A DNA stretch of 42,740 nucleotides from an uncultured Collinsella sp. (GTDB lineage: Bacteria; Actinomycetota; Coriobacteriia; Coriobacteriales; Coriobacteriaceae). Shown piece after piece: positions 22,423 through 31,542 of the stretch. Position 1 is the first letter of the stretch. The number at the start of each line of letters is the position of its first letter. The stretch covers positions 1-42,740 of the forward strand of contig USOG01000001.1 of NCBI GenBank assembly GCA_900556365.1, given 5' to 3'. The notes beneath the pieces are model-generated. The model saw only the letters and a program-made list of their open reading frames with translations, had not been told where the DNA came from and did not search any database. The translations under genes were made by a program, and so were the position numbers.

Positions 22423-23457
22423 ATGCAACTGGCAAACATCGTACGCGACCGCTGGAAAGGCGTCTTGTTCTGCCTGATCATCGCCATTCCCGCGACGTTG
22501 CTCGGCAAACAAATTGAGGTGGTCGGTGGGCCGGTATTTGCCATCCTCTTTGGCATGGTCCTGGCGCTTGTCTTTCCCAAGAATCGTCGCGAACAGCTCG
22601 CTGCCGGTGTTACCTATACGTCCAAAAAAGTCTTGCAGTACGCGGTTATCCTGCTCGGCTTTGGCATGAACCTCTCCCAGATTCTGTCCAAGGGTGCCCA
22701 GTCGCTGCCGATCATCGTGGCGACGATCTCGACCTCGCTTGTCATCGCCTTTGTGCTCTGCCGTGTCATGAACGTGCCGGGCAAGATCGCGACGCTTGTG
22801 GGTGTGGGTTCGTCGATTTGCGGCGGTTCTGCCATCGCCGCGACCGCGCCCGTCATCGATGCCGACGATCGCGAGATTGCCCAGGCTATTTCGGTCATCT
22901 TCCTGTTTAACGTTATCGCGGCGCTCGTGTTTCCGACGCTCGGCGGCATGCTCGGCCTGACCAACGAGGGCTTTGGCCTGTTTGCCGGCACCGCCATCAA
23001 CGACACCTCGTCGGTAACGGCTGCGGCGAGCGCCTGGGACAGTATGCATCCCGGCGCAAATGTGCTCGAGAGCGCCACAGTGGTCAAGCTCACCAGGACG
23101 CTGGCCATCATTCCCATTACGTTGGTTCTCGCATGCTGGCAGATGCATCTGGCGCGCAAGGCCGGCGGCGACGCCAAAAGCACGTTCTCGCTTAAACGCG
23201 CGTTTCCCATGTTTGTGCTGTTCTTTGTGCTGGCGAGCGTGGTCACCACGGTGCTTCAGCTTCCCGCGTCCGTTACGGCGCCCATCAAGGAGCTGTCGAA
23301 GTTCTTTATTGTGATGGCCATGGCGGCTATTGGCTTTAATACCGATATTGTCGAGCTGGTCAAAAAGGGTGGCAAACCCATCGCATTGGGCTTTTGCTGC
23401 TGGATTGGCATTGCGTGCATGAGTTTGGGAATGCAGCAAGTGCTGGGAATCTGGTAG
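22423..23457 (+). CDS. YeiH/UPF0324-family membrane protein (putative sulfate exporter family)
   Basis: Integral membrane protein of 344 residues with about ten hydrophobic helices. Family landmarks are visible: G-K-Q-I-E-V-V-G-G-P-V-F-A-I-L-F-G, V-L-Q-Y-A-V-I-L-L-G-F-G-M-N-L, G-S-S-I-C-G-G-S-A-I-A-A-T-A-P and A-T-V-V-K-L-T-R. YeiH-type proteins are annotated as putative sulfate exporters, with real substrates mostly untested. GAAGGAA precedes ATG 22423. The divergent FCD regulator suggests control by a metabolite. Confidence 0.88.
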   Translation: MQLANIVRDRWKGVLFCLIIAIPATLLGKQIEVVGGPVFAILFGMVLALVFPKNRREQLAAGVTYTSKKVLQYAVILLGFGMNLSQILSKGAQSLPIIVATISTSLVIAFVLCRVMNVPGKIATLVGVGSSICGGSAIAATAPVIDADDREIAQAISVIFLFNVIAALVFPTLGGMLGLTNEGFGLFAGTAINDTSSVTAAASAWDSMHPGANVLESATVVKLTRTLAIIPITLVLACWQMHLARKAGGDAKSTFSLKRAFPMFVLFFVLASVVTTVLQLPASVTAPIKELSKFFIVMAMAAIGFNTDIVELVKKGGKPIALGFCCWIGIACMSLGMQQVLGIW

Positions 23458-23509
23458 AGAAGTAGCTTATTTGCGTGCTGGTTGCTGGTGAGCGCATTCT
23501 CACGGTGGA

Positions 23510-23598
23510 GCGATAGGAGCTCTTGCGGGTATGGCTTGTCCGCAGGTTGATAGGTCCCGAAGAGCTCTTATCGCCCCGCCAGGATGGCGATGCGGGGC
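23510..23598. repeat. Compound inverted-repeat structure after the YeiH gene
   Basis: GCGATAGGAGCTCTT (23510-23524) and AAGAGCTCTTATCGC (23560-23574) pair at 14 of 15 positions. Inside is TGCGG/CCGCA (23524-23528, 23540-23544). GCCCCGC (23573-23579) pairs with GCGGGGC (23592-23598) directly after. It occupies most of the 265-base gap between two genes and has no T-run. It may be a structured RNA or a REP-type unit; I see no gene in it. Confidence 0.6.
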
Positions 23599-23722
23599 AA
23601 TTCATATATTCGCAAGAAGGCGCCGCAGGCCCTATAGTGTTTGGTGAACATTATCGTTCAATTTTGAAACACTTGAGATGCCAAGCCACAGATAAGGGTC
23701 GTGGCTGGAGACGGGGCGAACC

Positions 23723-24940
23723 ATGGACAGCGATGTCAAGCTGCAGATTCTGATCGAGGCATTGTCCGCAGCCGGAGCATCGGCGCTGGCAATCGATGAG
23801 CGCGGTGGCGTTGTGATCTCGACCATGAGTGACGCTGTGCTCGAGCAGGATGTCGCCGCTTTTGTTTCCGAGCGTCTCGCTCGCGTGGGCGATGGGGCGC
23901 GTCTGGTGATGGGATACGAGGGCATGCGGTTGAGCTTGACGGTGCGCCCGACGGCCCAGGAGCACGGGGCGCTTTGGGTGGTCGTGGCGCGTGAGGTGCG
24001 CGCCGCCGCCGCGCATGCGGGCATCGAGTGGCTCAATGCCGACGAAGTCGAGGCTCGTTACGAGTCGAGCGCGTACGGCATCATCGAAGACGCAGCGGCG
24101 GTCGCCGCCCCCGTGCAGGAGAGCTACGCGCGCGGGGTACCCCTTATGCTCGAGGGCGAGCTGGGTGCGGGGCAGGATCAGATTGCAAAACGTTTGTACC
24201 TGGATGGACCCTATGCCGATCAGCCCTTTGTGTCCGTTGCGCTCGATGAGCTTACGGATCGCGGTTGGCGCCATCTGCTCAAAAGTTCCGAATCGCCGCT
24301 ATTCCAAACGGGGCTGACACTTTGCATGGGCGGCTGGCATGCCGTTGGCCCCCAACGCCTGCGCGAGCTCGTGTCCGCAATGATCGACACGGCGCTCGCA
24401 ACTCGTTGCCATGTGGTGTTGACGGCAAACGATATGCCGGGCGGCGGCGAAAGCGATCAGGCTGCCTTTGTAACTGAGCGCTTGGCTTGCGCGGTAAGTG
24501 TGGCACCGGCGATTGCCGAGCAGGGCGGCGCGTCGGAAAAGGTTGCGCGCTATCTGGAGTATCTGGCAGATATGTTTGAGACGGCAACACCTGCCTTGTC
24601 GTCCGCGGCGGCAAAGACACTCGATGCCTATCGATGGCCCCGTAACTATCTGCAGCTGCGCGAGGTTTCGGAACGACTTTATATATTAGTGGGGACGGGC
24701 ACGGCCGAGCGGGCGGTGGCAGAAGAGGTACTTGCCCAAGAGGACGTTATCAAGACCGCGACCTTTGGTGCCCCGACGCTCGAAAGCGATTTATATATCT
24801 TGCGGCCTCTGGTCGATACCGAGCGCGATATCGCGCGGTTGGTCGTAGGCCACCTTCACGGCAACAGGACCCGTGCTGCCGAAGTGCTAGGCATAAGCCG
24901 TACGACCCTGTGGCGCCTGCTGAAGGACGACGACCGTTAA
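23723..24940 (+). CDS. Degenerate NtrC-like (bEBP) regulator with Fis-type HTH
   Basis: Protein of 405 residues. The last 40 residues are a clear Fis-type helix-turn-helix (G-N-R-T-R-A-A-E-V-L-G-I-S-R-T-T-L-W-R-L-L-K). The middle follows the layout of a sigma54 activator AAA+ domain but has lost its catalysis: Walker A reads E-G-E-L-G-A-G-Q-D-Q instead of G-E-x-G-T-G-K-E, the Walker B region reads L-T-L-C-M-G-G-W-H instead of G-T-L-F-L-D-E, and no G-A-F-T-G-A loop is visible. The N-terminal 120 residues look like a small sensor domain. It probably binds DNA without ATP-driven sigma54 activation. ATG 23723 has a weak ribosome site. Confidence 0.75.
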   Translation: MDSDVKLQILIEALSAAGASALAIDERGGVVISTMSDAVLEQDVAAFVSERLARVGDGARLVMGYEGMRLSLTVRPTAQEHGALWVVVAREVRAAAAHAGIEWLNADEVEARYESSAYGIIEDAAAVAAPVQESYARGVPLMLEGELGAGQDQIAKRLYLDGPYADQPFVSVALDELTDRGWRHLLKSSESPLFQTGLTLCMGGWHAVGPQRLRELVSAMIDTALATRCHVVLTANDMPGGGESDQAAFVTERLACAVSVAPAIAEQGGASEKVARYLEYLADMFETATPALSSAAAKTLDAYRWPRNYLQLREVSERLYILVGTGTAERAVAEEVLAQEDVIKTATFGAPTLESDLYILRPLVDTERDIARLVVGHLHGNRTRAAEVLGISRTTLWRLLKDDDR

Positions 24941-25024
24941 GCGAGGTGCCCGTGACCGCATGCGGTACGTGTGCTACAGTCCAAAGCAGTATTGTTTCGA
25001 TTCTGTTACGGCGTGCGGGGGCGT

Positions 25025-25600
25025 ATGGCGGAGACTTCAAAAACAAATCGGGCTCGAAAGCCCGCGGCGCCGGTCAGCCGACGTACGACTTCGCGGACGT
25101 GGGGCAAAAGTGCCTCGGGGTTCGATGGCTCGTTCAAGCGCACAAAATATGGCTATCCTTCGGCAAGCGCTCGCTTGGCCATGCAGGCCGAATCGTCGCT
25201 GTGGGGCCGTAAGCGTGTGGTGGGGTCAAAGCTCAAGCACGATGGAACGCTCGGCTACATTAGCCGTGGCGCTGCTCGCCGTAGCGGCCTCAATCCCGCA
25301 GGCTGGCATCGCTATGTTCCGATCGCGGTCGTTGTTGCGGTGATTGTCATCGCGCTCGCGGCGCTTGGTTACGCCGGCGGCGGGGCCAATCTGGACGCAA
25401 TGTTTAAGTCGCCCGAGCTCGCGCATGCAGGCACAGAAGTTGTCGAGGGCGTTCAGACCCAGACGGGCGTCGCGCCCCAGCGCGGTATCGTTGCGGCGGC
25501 CTCCACCATTGCCGATGCGCAAAAGGACGAGGACGAACAAGACGACGGCGCCGAAACGACCCAGACGAACGAGACGACGACAACGGCGACGTCAATATAA
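25025..25600 (+). CDS. Small membrane-anchored protein of unknown function
   Basis: Protein of 191 residues that I do not recognise. The first 95 residues are basic and rich in Arg, Ser and Gly (probably cytoplasmic), one membrane helix follows (Y-V-P-I-A-V-V-V-A-V-I-V-I-A-L-A-A-L-G-Y), and the outside tail ends in an acidic Asp/Glu and Thr-rich stretch. I take ATG 25025; a GTG at 24971 would extend it by 18 residues. It may be coupled to the upstream Fis-type regulator gene, 84 bases away. Confidence 0.6.
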   Translation: MAETSKTNRARKPAAPVSRRTTSRTWGKSASGFDGSFKRTKYGYPSASARLAMQAESSLWGRKRVVGSKLKHDGTLGYISRGAARRSGLNPAGWHRYVPIAVVVAVIVIALAALGYAGGGANLDAMFKSPELAHAGTEVVEGVQTQTGVAPQRGIVAAASTIADAQKDEDEQDDGAETTQTNETTTTATSI

Positions 25601-25610
25601 GTTGCGAGTG

Positions 25611-25721
25611 GGGTAGCTAATTTGGGACAGGGCTATTTTAGCTGCCCCGGCCGATAGTGTGCCGGGTAAGCCGATCAACAGTCGTGGTAGCTACAATAGC
25701 CCCGTCCCAAATTAGCTACCC
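25611..25721. repeat. REP-like family B pair (inverted)
   Basis: A 37-base unit at 25611-25647 starts GGGTAGCTAATTTGGGAC and continues GGGCTATTTTAGCT. An inverted copy lies at 25686-25721, about 40 bases away. Each unit also has GGGTAGCTAA-type ends in inverted orientation. The gap between holds a CCCGG/CCGGG hairpin. A third copy is at 36042-36078. The stretch from 25722 to the next gene at 26000 holds only a promoter. Confidence 0.85.
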
Positions 25722-25828
25722 TCGGTGGAATAGTCGGCTAATGCCCAGTGCCAACTCACAAAGAGTCCGCAAAGCAGACATATCCCGTAAAATGCAAGCA
25801 ATAGAACTACCGTTAGCGGCTTGGTTAA

Positions 25829-25858
25829 TTGACCATCCTGGCGCAGAGAGCCTAAAAT
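25829..25858 (+). promoter_or_regulatory. Probable promoter of the large surface-protein operon
   Basis: TTGACC (25829-25834), an 18-base spacer and TAAAAT (25853-25858). The leader to the start codon would be about 135 bases. Confidence 0.5.
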
Positions 25859-25999
25859 TGATTCTAACTATAGGGGATTTCTCTCGATGTCGAGCACATC
25901 GGTGTGGATTGCCCTCATAGCCGCTTAGGATGTTGGCACTGCTCCGGCATTCGAGGCTCGATGTCGGACGTCAATAACGACGGGAAGGAAGGTGACGGG

Positions 26000-28900
26000 A
26001 TGCGTAGGTCTGCGTTGGGTCGCAAAGCACTCACGGTGCTGGTTTCGACCGCGATGGTTGTTTCGATGATGCCAACGGCGGCTTTGGCCGATGCCGTGGG
26101 CGCTGGCGAAACGCCTACAGAGCAATCCCAAGTCAAGGAAAATGGGCCGGGGGGGGGGTGACTCCGAAAAGGTAACCGACGCTGATTCGGTTGGTAAGGG
26201 CGCCAGCGAGGGCACCGCCAACGGGCAGACGACTACCGAGCAGGGACCGACTGCTCAGACTGGCGATGATTCGCAGCAGGGGACTGAGGCCCAAAAACCT
26301 GCGACTGAGGATGTCGCCGAGGTCAACGGCAAGGGCTATGCCAGCCTGCAGGAGGCAATTAACGCTGCGGGGCGTAAGGCAACGGTGAAGCTGCTGGCCG
26401 ATACGAAGGAGAACGTCACAATCTCCACGTCCTACGTCACACTTGACCTGAACGGCTACACCCTCAACGGCGGCACCGAGAAGGGCAAGCCCGCGCTGAC
26501 GGTTACGAACAGGGTCTACGTCATGGACTCCAGCGAGGCCCAGACGGGCACTATCATGCGCGAGGACACCGCAGAGAACTCCGGCGTTTCTTCCCACTAC
26601 GTTATTGATGTTCAGGACAGCGGTTGGCTGTTCTTCCAGAGCGGCAACGTCAAAAATGATAGCGGTGCTGGCGGAACAAAGGGTGCGTCCCTTGTTCGTG
26701 TTGGTGATGACAGCAAGTCTGCCATGCCGGGCTTGACTATTAGTGGTGGCACGTTCACGCAGGATAACTTCATCGTCCTTAAATGCGACCACGGCAACCT
26801 TTACGTTAAGGGCGGCGAGATCAACTCCGCGAACAGCTACGCGGTTCAGAACTGGAAGAACGCCACCATCAAGGACAGCGCGGTCATCAACGGCAACGTC
26901 TCTACGTGGACGTACGGCGGAGCGGGCTCTGACCTTCAGATTCAGGGCGGCACCGTAAACGGCAATGTTGAGTCAGTGACTTACGACGGCGTTGAGGGCA
27001 AACCGGCGAAGGTGTCCATCACGGGCGGCACCGTTAGCGGTGCGCTTAAGACGGTTGATTACAGCACAGGTTCGGCTACCGATGACCCCACAAAAGCGGC
27101 GATTGAGGTCACTGCCGGTACGTTCAGCACCGCCGATCCGTCCTCCTATCTGGTTGAAGGCTCCACTGTTACCAAGAACGATGACGGCACGTACGGTGTA
27201 GAGAAGGCCTATCTTGCCAAGGTTGGCGAAACCAGCTACTACACCATGGAAGAGGCGTTCAAGGCTCAAACCAAAACTGGCGAAGCCATCACCTTGCTGC
27301 GCGACTACACTACGGGCAGCACGTTCAACTCCGGAACCGTTGCTCGCGTGGTTGACCTGAACGGCCATACCTGGACGTGCACGGGAACTGACGCGAACTC
27401 CGCAGCGTTCGAGATCAATAACCCCAACGCATCGCTTACGGTGAAGAACGGCAAGGTCGTGAGCTCGCAGCTCGTCGGCCTGATCCCGTCTGCCATGGGC
27501 GGCACCATCAAGTACGACAACTCCATTCTTACGTTCGAGAACGTTGAAGCGTCTACGACTGCCACGAGCGGCATCGAAACGAACGGCAACAACACGAACG
27601 ACACTGTTGTTCTGAAGGACAGTACGCTCAACGTTCCCAACGGCTTCGGCATTTACTTCCCCAGCAGCGGAACGCTGACCATCGATAACTCCACGATCAA
27701 CGCGAAGACGATGGGCGCGCAGGTGTGCTCGGGCAACCTGAACGTTACTGCTGGTAGCGCGATTACCGTGTCGGGCGACCCGGTTGAGAAGACCGAGGGC
27801 GACGGTGCCATCCAGGACGGCGCGGCAATTTCCATTGTCAACCGCGCTGGCTACAAGGGCCTTGGCCAAATCGCCATCACCGGTGGCACCTTCACGGCTA
27901 AGGATGCCAACGCGGCAATCAAGGCCTACTCTTGGGATTCCTCGACGAAGCAGGAATCAGCTTTCGACAACTCCGCTAAGACGGTCACCGTTTACGGTGG
28001 CACGTTCTCTTCCACAGTCCCTGAGGCTCTGTGCGCCGAGGGTTGCAAGCCTATCGAGAACCCTGACGGTACGCATGGGGTTTCTGGTTCGGTCGCACAG
28101 GTTGGTTTTAAGGCATTCAATACCCTGCAGGCCGCCATCGACGCAGCTCAGGACGGCGTAACGGTCACGCTGCTGGCGGATGCAACTGAAGACGTGGCAA
28201 TCAACAAGAGCGTCACCCTCGATCTGCACGGCAAGACGCTGACGAATACGAACGCCGGCAAGGCCACGATCTCCGTGCAGGGTGGCACCGTTACCGTGAA
28301 GAACGGCAATGTTGCGGGCGGCACCGGCTACTACAACATTGAGGTCACGAAGGACAGCAACGCCAACCTGACGCTGGCGGATGTGACCGCCACGGCGGGC
28401 AACAATGGCGCCTCCATGATCGACAACTACGGCACCCTGACCATCACCAGCGGCACTTACACCGGCGGTCTGGATACCGTCAAGAATGAGCCGAATGCAA
28501 AGCTGACTATCAACGGCGGCACGTTCACGCTGACGAAGGGCAATTCTGACGGTTTTACCGGCGTTGTGTTCAACTACGGCGAGCTGACCATTAGCGGTGG
28601 CGAGTTTATCCAGAGCGACAAGAGCGCTCCCTATGGACAGGCGCAGGTCATCCATACCGACAAGAACGGCAGCGCGGTGCCGTCCACGGCTATCTCAGGT
28701 GGTACGTTCAAGAACCTGTGCAGTAAAACCACGGCTTGGACGGTTCGTGAAACTAACGCGGCGAATGGCGCCACGCAGGTCTCCGGCGGTGCGTTTAATA
28801 AGAGCGTCAAGGATTACTATTGCGCCGAAGGATTCATTCCTACATCAACCAAGGATGCGGATGGCAATTATGGCGTCAAGGAAGGCCACTATGTTGCCCA

Positions 28901-30854
28901 GATCGGCAGCAAGAAGTATGAGACGCTGGCCGACGCGATTCGTCTGGCTACAAAGGGCAAGACAATTACCCTACTGACGGATGTCGAGCAGAATAGCCAG
29001 CTGACCATCGGCAAGAGCATCACACTGGACCTGAACGGCAAGACCATCAAAAACACGCAAGACATCTGGGGCGATAAAGCAAACGCCATCCTGTCCATCA
29101 CGAATGGCGCCAAGGTGACAATCACTGGCGACGGCGCCATAGATGCCAAGGAGAACGACTGCTACACCATCAACGTGGTGAAGGGCGACCTGACCATCGA
29201 AAACGGCACCTTCTACGGTAACGTTAGCGTGGTTCAGGTGCAGGAGGGCACCTTGTCCGTCAAGGGCGGCACCTTCGACCTGCACCAGAAGTGGGAAGGC
29301 AGCAGCAAGTATCTGTTCAACTGCATCGATGATGCGTATGCGAGCGGCAGTGCGAATGTCGCCATCAGCGGCGGTACGTTCGTCGGCTTCGACCCCAGTG
29401 CCTCCCCCGAGGGCGAAGGCACCAGCTACCTGGCTCCCGGTTACGTTCCTTCCGACAACGGCGACGGTACGTACGGCGTTGTTGCCGGCGTGGCGCAGAT
29501 CGGCAGCAAGGCGTACGCCACTCTCGCTGACGCTGTTGCAGCAGCTCAGGATGGCGATACCATTACGCTGTTGTCCGACTGCAGCGGTGACGGCATTTCT
29601 ATCAAGGACGACACCTTCCCCAATGGTCTGACCATCGACTTCGCGGGTCATTCCTACACGGTGGGTGGCAAGCTTGTTGGTAGCACGGGAACCGCCTCGA
29701 ACGGCTTCCACCTGCTTAAGGGCAACACGATTGTGATGCGCAACGGCTCCATCTTTGGTGATGCAAGCGTTGCGGGCGACGACACGACTCAGTGGTCGGG
29801 GTCGCCGGCAATCATGATCCAGAACTACAGCAATCTGACGCTTGACGGTATGACCGTAAAGGGCGGCAAGCAAACGTGCTACACGCTGTCGAACAACAAT
29901 GGCGATACCGTTATCAAGGATTCGACCATCATCGCTGGTCAGAATACGCAAGTTGGCGGTCCGTTTGCGTTTGACGTGTGCCGCTATGCTTCGTATCCTT
30001 CCGTAAGCGTTACGGTTGAAGGCAACAGCGTTATTAACGGTTGCGTGGACGTGAGCGGCACTATTGGCGAAGGCCAGAGCCGTCAGCTCACCATCACGGG
30101 CGGTACTTTCAGCAAGCCTATCTCGGTAAGCACACAGCCCGCCAACATCGCCATTAGCGGTGGTACGTTTGCCAGCGCAGTTCCTGATGACTACTGCGCC
30201 GCCGGCTTTACGCCTACCGTTAATGCCGACGGCAAGTACGGCGTCAAGCTTGACGAGGGCGCATATCTGCTGCAAAACTACCGCAGTGGTGAGCAGGCCT
30301 CTTGGACGTATCCGACCCAGGACGGCAAGGCATTTGCCGGCTGGTACAAGGACGCTGCGCTCGCGACCCCTTGCACTGCAGATGATGTCGAGGGCGCTGC
30401 CTACGCCAAGTTCGTGAAGATCAGCGACTATATCCAGTATATGGGCGGCTCCCTGCGCATGGATGGCCCCGCGGCATCCGAGTCTACGTCACTCCGCTTT
30501 GGATACATCACCTCGGTGCCCGATGGCACTAAGTACATCGATAGCTGGTGGACTTGGAACGACGGCGCAAATGATCGCAAACCCGTTAAAGCGGATAAGC
30601 GCGTGCTGTTTGAAAACGGAATGGCCCTTGCAAACCTCGTCGTCACAGGTGTTCCGAGCACTGCTTACTCAACGACCGTTCATGTGACCGAGCATCTTAA
30701 GTACCAGACGGTTGATGGGACGACGGTGGAAGTTGCCGAAGCCTCATCGAACCAGCATTCCGTAATAACGGTTGCCCAGGCGATTCTGAAAAATCCGGGA
30801 GCGTCTTCAAGCGAGCAGAGTTATGCTCAGCAGATTTTAGACACTATCAAGTAA
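26000..30854 (+). CDS. Very large secreted beta-helix-like surface protein, out of frame at a G10 tract (probable phase-variable gene, OFF)
   Basis: ATG 26000, behind AAGGAAGG, opens a signal peptide (basic start, hydrophobic 10-24, A-L-A cut after residue 30). That frame hits TGA at 26159 just after ten Gs at 26149-26158. The body continues in the next frame to 30854. With nine Gs one frame of 1,617 residues results, joining N-G-P-G-G-G to D-S-E-K-V-T. The body has five modules, each opening with a Y-x-T/S-L/M-x-E/A-A-I-x-A unit followed by T-L-L-x-D and L-D-L-N-G-x-T (near DNA 26320, 27214, 28095, 28895 and 29493), then T-I-x-G-G-T-F beta-helix strands. Modules 2 to 5 are preceded by, and the last ends in, a segment such as C-A-E-G and D-G-T-Y-G-V. 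The C terminus has a W-Y-K-D InlB-like piece and no LPXTG anchor. Probably an adhesin-like protein. Confidence 0.82.
26149..26158 (+). repeat. G10 homopolymer tract inside the surface-protein gene
   Basis: Ten consecutive Gs lie 50 codons after the start. Such tracts change length by slipped-strand mispairing during replication. Nine or twelve Gs join the signal peptide to the body; ten, the state here, do not. Confidence 0.9.
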
Positions 30855-30865
30855 GGAGAAGTTAA

Positions 30866-30979
30866 ATGGAAAAGTATACGGAGCCCGAGCTCACTGTTAT
30901 CGAGGTTGACGCGGAGGATGTTGTGAGGACTTCAAACCTCGGAGATAACGATACGCCCTTTATTCCCGCCCAGCAGTAA
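30866..30979 (+). CDS. 37-residue putative RiPP precursor peptide
   Basis: ATG 30866 follows AAGGAGAA and lies 12 bases after the surface-protein stop. The peptide begins M-E-K-Y-T-E-P-E-L-T-V-I-E-V and thus carries Y-x-x-P-x-L, the leader motif that RiPP recognition domains bind in lasso-type precursors. An acidic D-A-E-D-V-V and R-T-S follow. The tail N-L-G-D-N-D-T-P-F-I-P-A-Q-Q would be the core; it has no Cys and has Ser/Thr as possible phosphorylation sites. The genes after it include a PqqD-like protein, a kinase, a peptidase and an exporter, which supports a precursor role. No known core family is recognised. Confidence 0.7.
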   Translation: MEKYTEPELTVIEVDAEDVVRTSNLGDNDTPFIPAQQ

Positions 30980-31004
30980 GACTGCCTTGCTGCCTTAAAA
31001 GCTA

Positions 31005-31036
31005 AAGGGGGGGGGTCGCTCTGCGCGGCCCCCTCT
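31005..31036 (+). terminator. G9-containing hairpin between peptide and maturation genes
   Basis: AAGGGGG within a run of nine Gs (31007-31015) pairs with CCCCCTCTT (31029-31037). There is no good T-run. It is placed where precursor operons often have a partial terminator that keeps precursor mRNA above enzyme mRNA, and the G-run could vary in length. Confidence 0.5.
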
Positions 31037-31056
31037 TCTAATAAAGAACGGACTGA

Positions 31057-31542
31057 ATGTTGAAGATCGCAAAAACGAGCAGCGTAGGGAGTCATGTGGC
31101 GCAACGGCCTTCCCAAAAAAAGAAAATCATCTGGGCTGTCGTTGTCGTGGCGATTGTTCTTCTTGTGGCGATCATTGCGATTGCTATGAGCCATGGGGGC
31201 GAGGATTATAAGGATAAGGCCGCTGGGAACATCGAAACAGTTGCCGAGCAATCGGAAAACGTTGCTTCAACAGCCAAAGATGATGAGGCAAATGGCGGTA
31301 CAGCTGATTCGCCTACCGGTTCCGAAACCGCTGACGCCAATAAGATGGCGAAGAAGGCAGATGAGTCCGGCGGTAAAGCAGATAACAATGTGTCCTATGG
31401 CGGCGGAAATGGCTCGAACAATAATGTTCAGGATTCTTCGAATCAAGATGGGCCAAGTGACAATACCGATTCTGCCGGCGAAGATCAGCCCGGTGAAGTT
31501 ACGGAACCCGACGGTTCTAAGTGGACAGGCTATTACAAGTAG
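31057..31542 (+). CDS. Membrane-anchored low-complexity protein
   Basis: Protein of 161 residues that I do not recognise. A basic N terminus is followed by one membrane helix (about 24-45: I-I-W-A-V-V-V-V-A-I-V-L-L-V-A-I-I-A-I-A-M) and an outside tail of about 115 residues rich in Ser, Asn, Gly, Asp and Ala, ending S-K-W-T-G-Y-Y-K. Its stop abuts the start of the kinase gene, so it belongs to the peptide operon. It could be a surface scaffold, a second substrate of the kinase (many Ser/Thr), or an immunity protein. Codon use in the 5' part is more AT-rich than its neighbours. Confidence 0.65.
   Translation: MLKIAKTSSVGSHVAQRPSQKKKIIWAVVVVAIVLLVAIIAIAMSHGGEDYKDKAAGNIETVAEQSENVASTAKDDEANGGTADSPTGSETADANKMAKKADESGGKADNNVSYGGGNGSNNNVQDSSNQDGPSDNTDSAGEDQPGEVTEPDGSKWTGYYK

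Noticed and set aside
22366..23439. A 357-codon antisense frame over the YeiH gene
   Set aside because: Composition is that of a shadow frame (rich in His, Arg, Gln and Gly) and the sense gene is clearly real.
25657..25920. An 87-codon open frame before the surface-protein gene
   Set aside because: It starts inside a REP repeat, overlaps the promoter, and has no ribosome site or family likeness.
28971..30275. A 434-codon antisense frame over the large surface protein
   Set aside because: No start signal or recognisable domain; explained by the repetitive sense sequence.
31007..31015. The G9 run as a coding phase-variation tract
   Set aside because: It lies between genes, so it cannot shift a reading frame; only an effect on RNA structure is possible.
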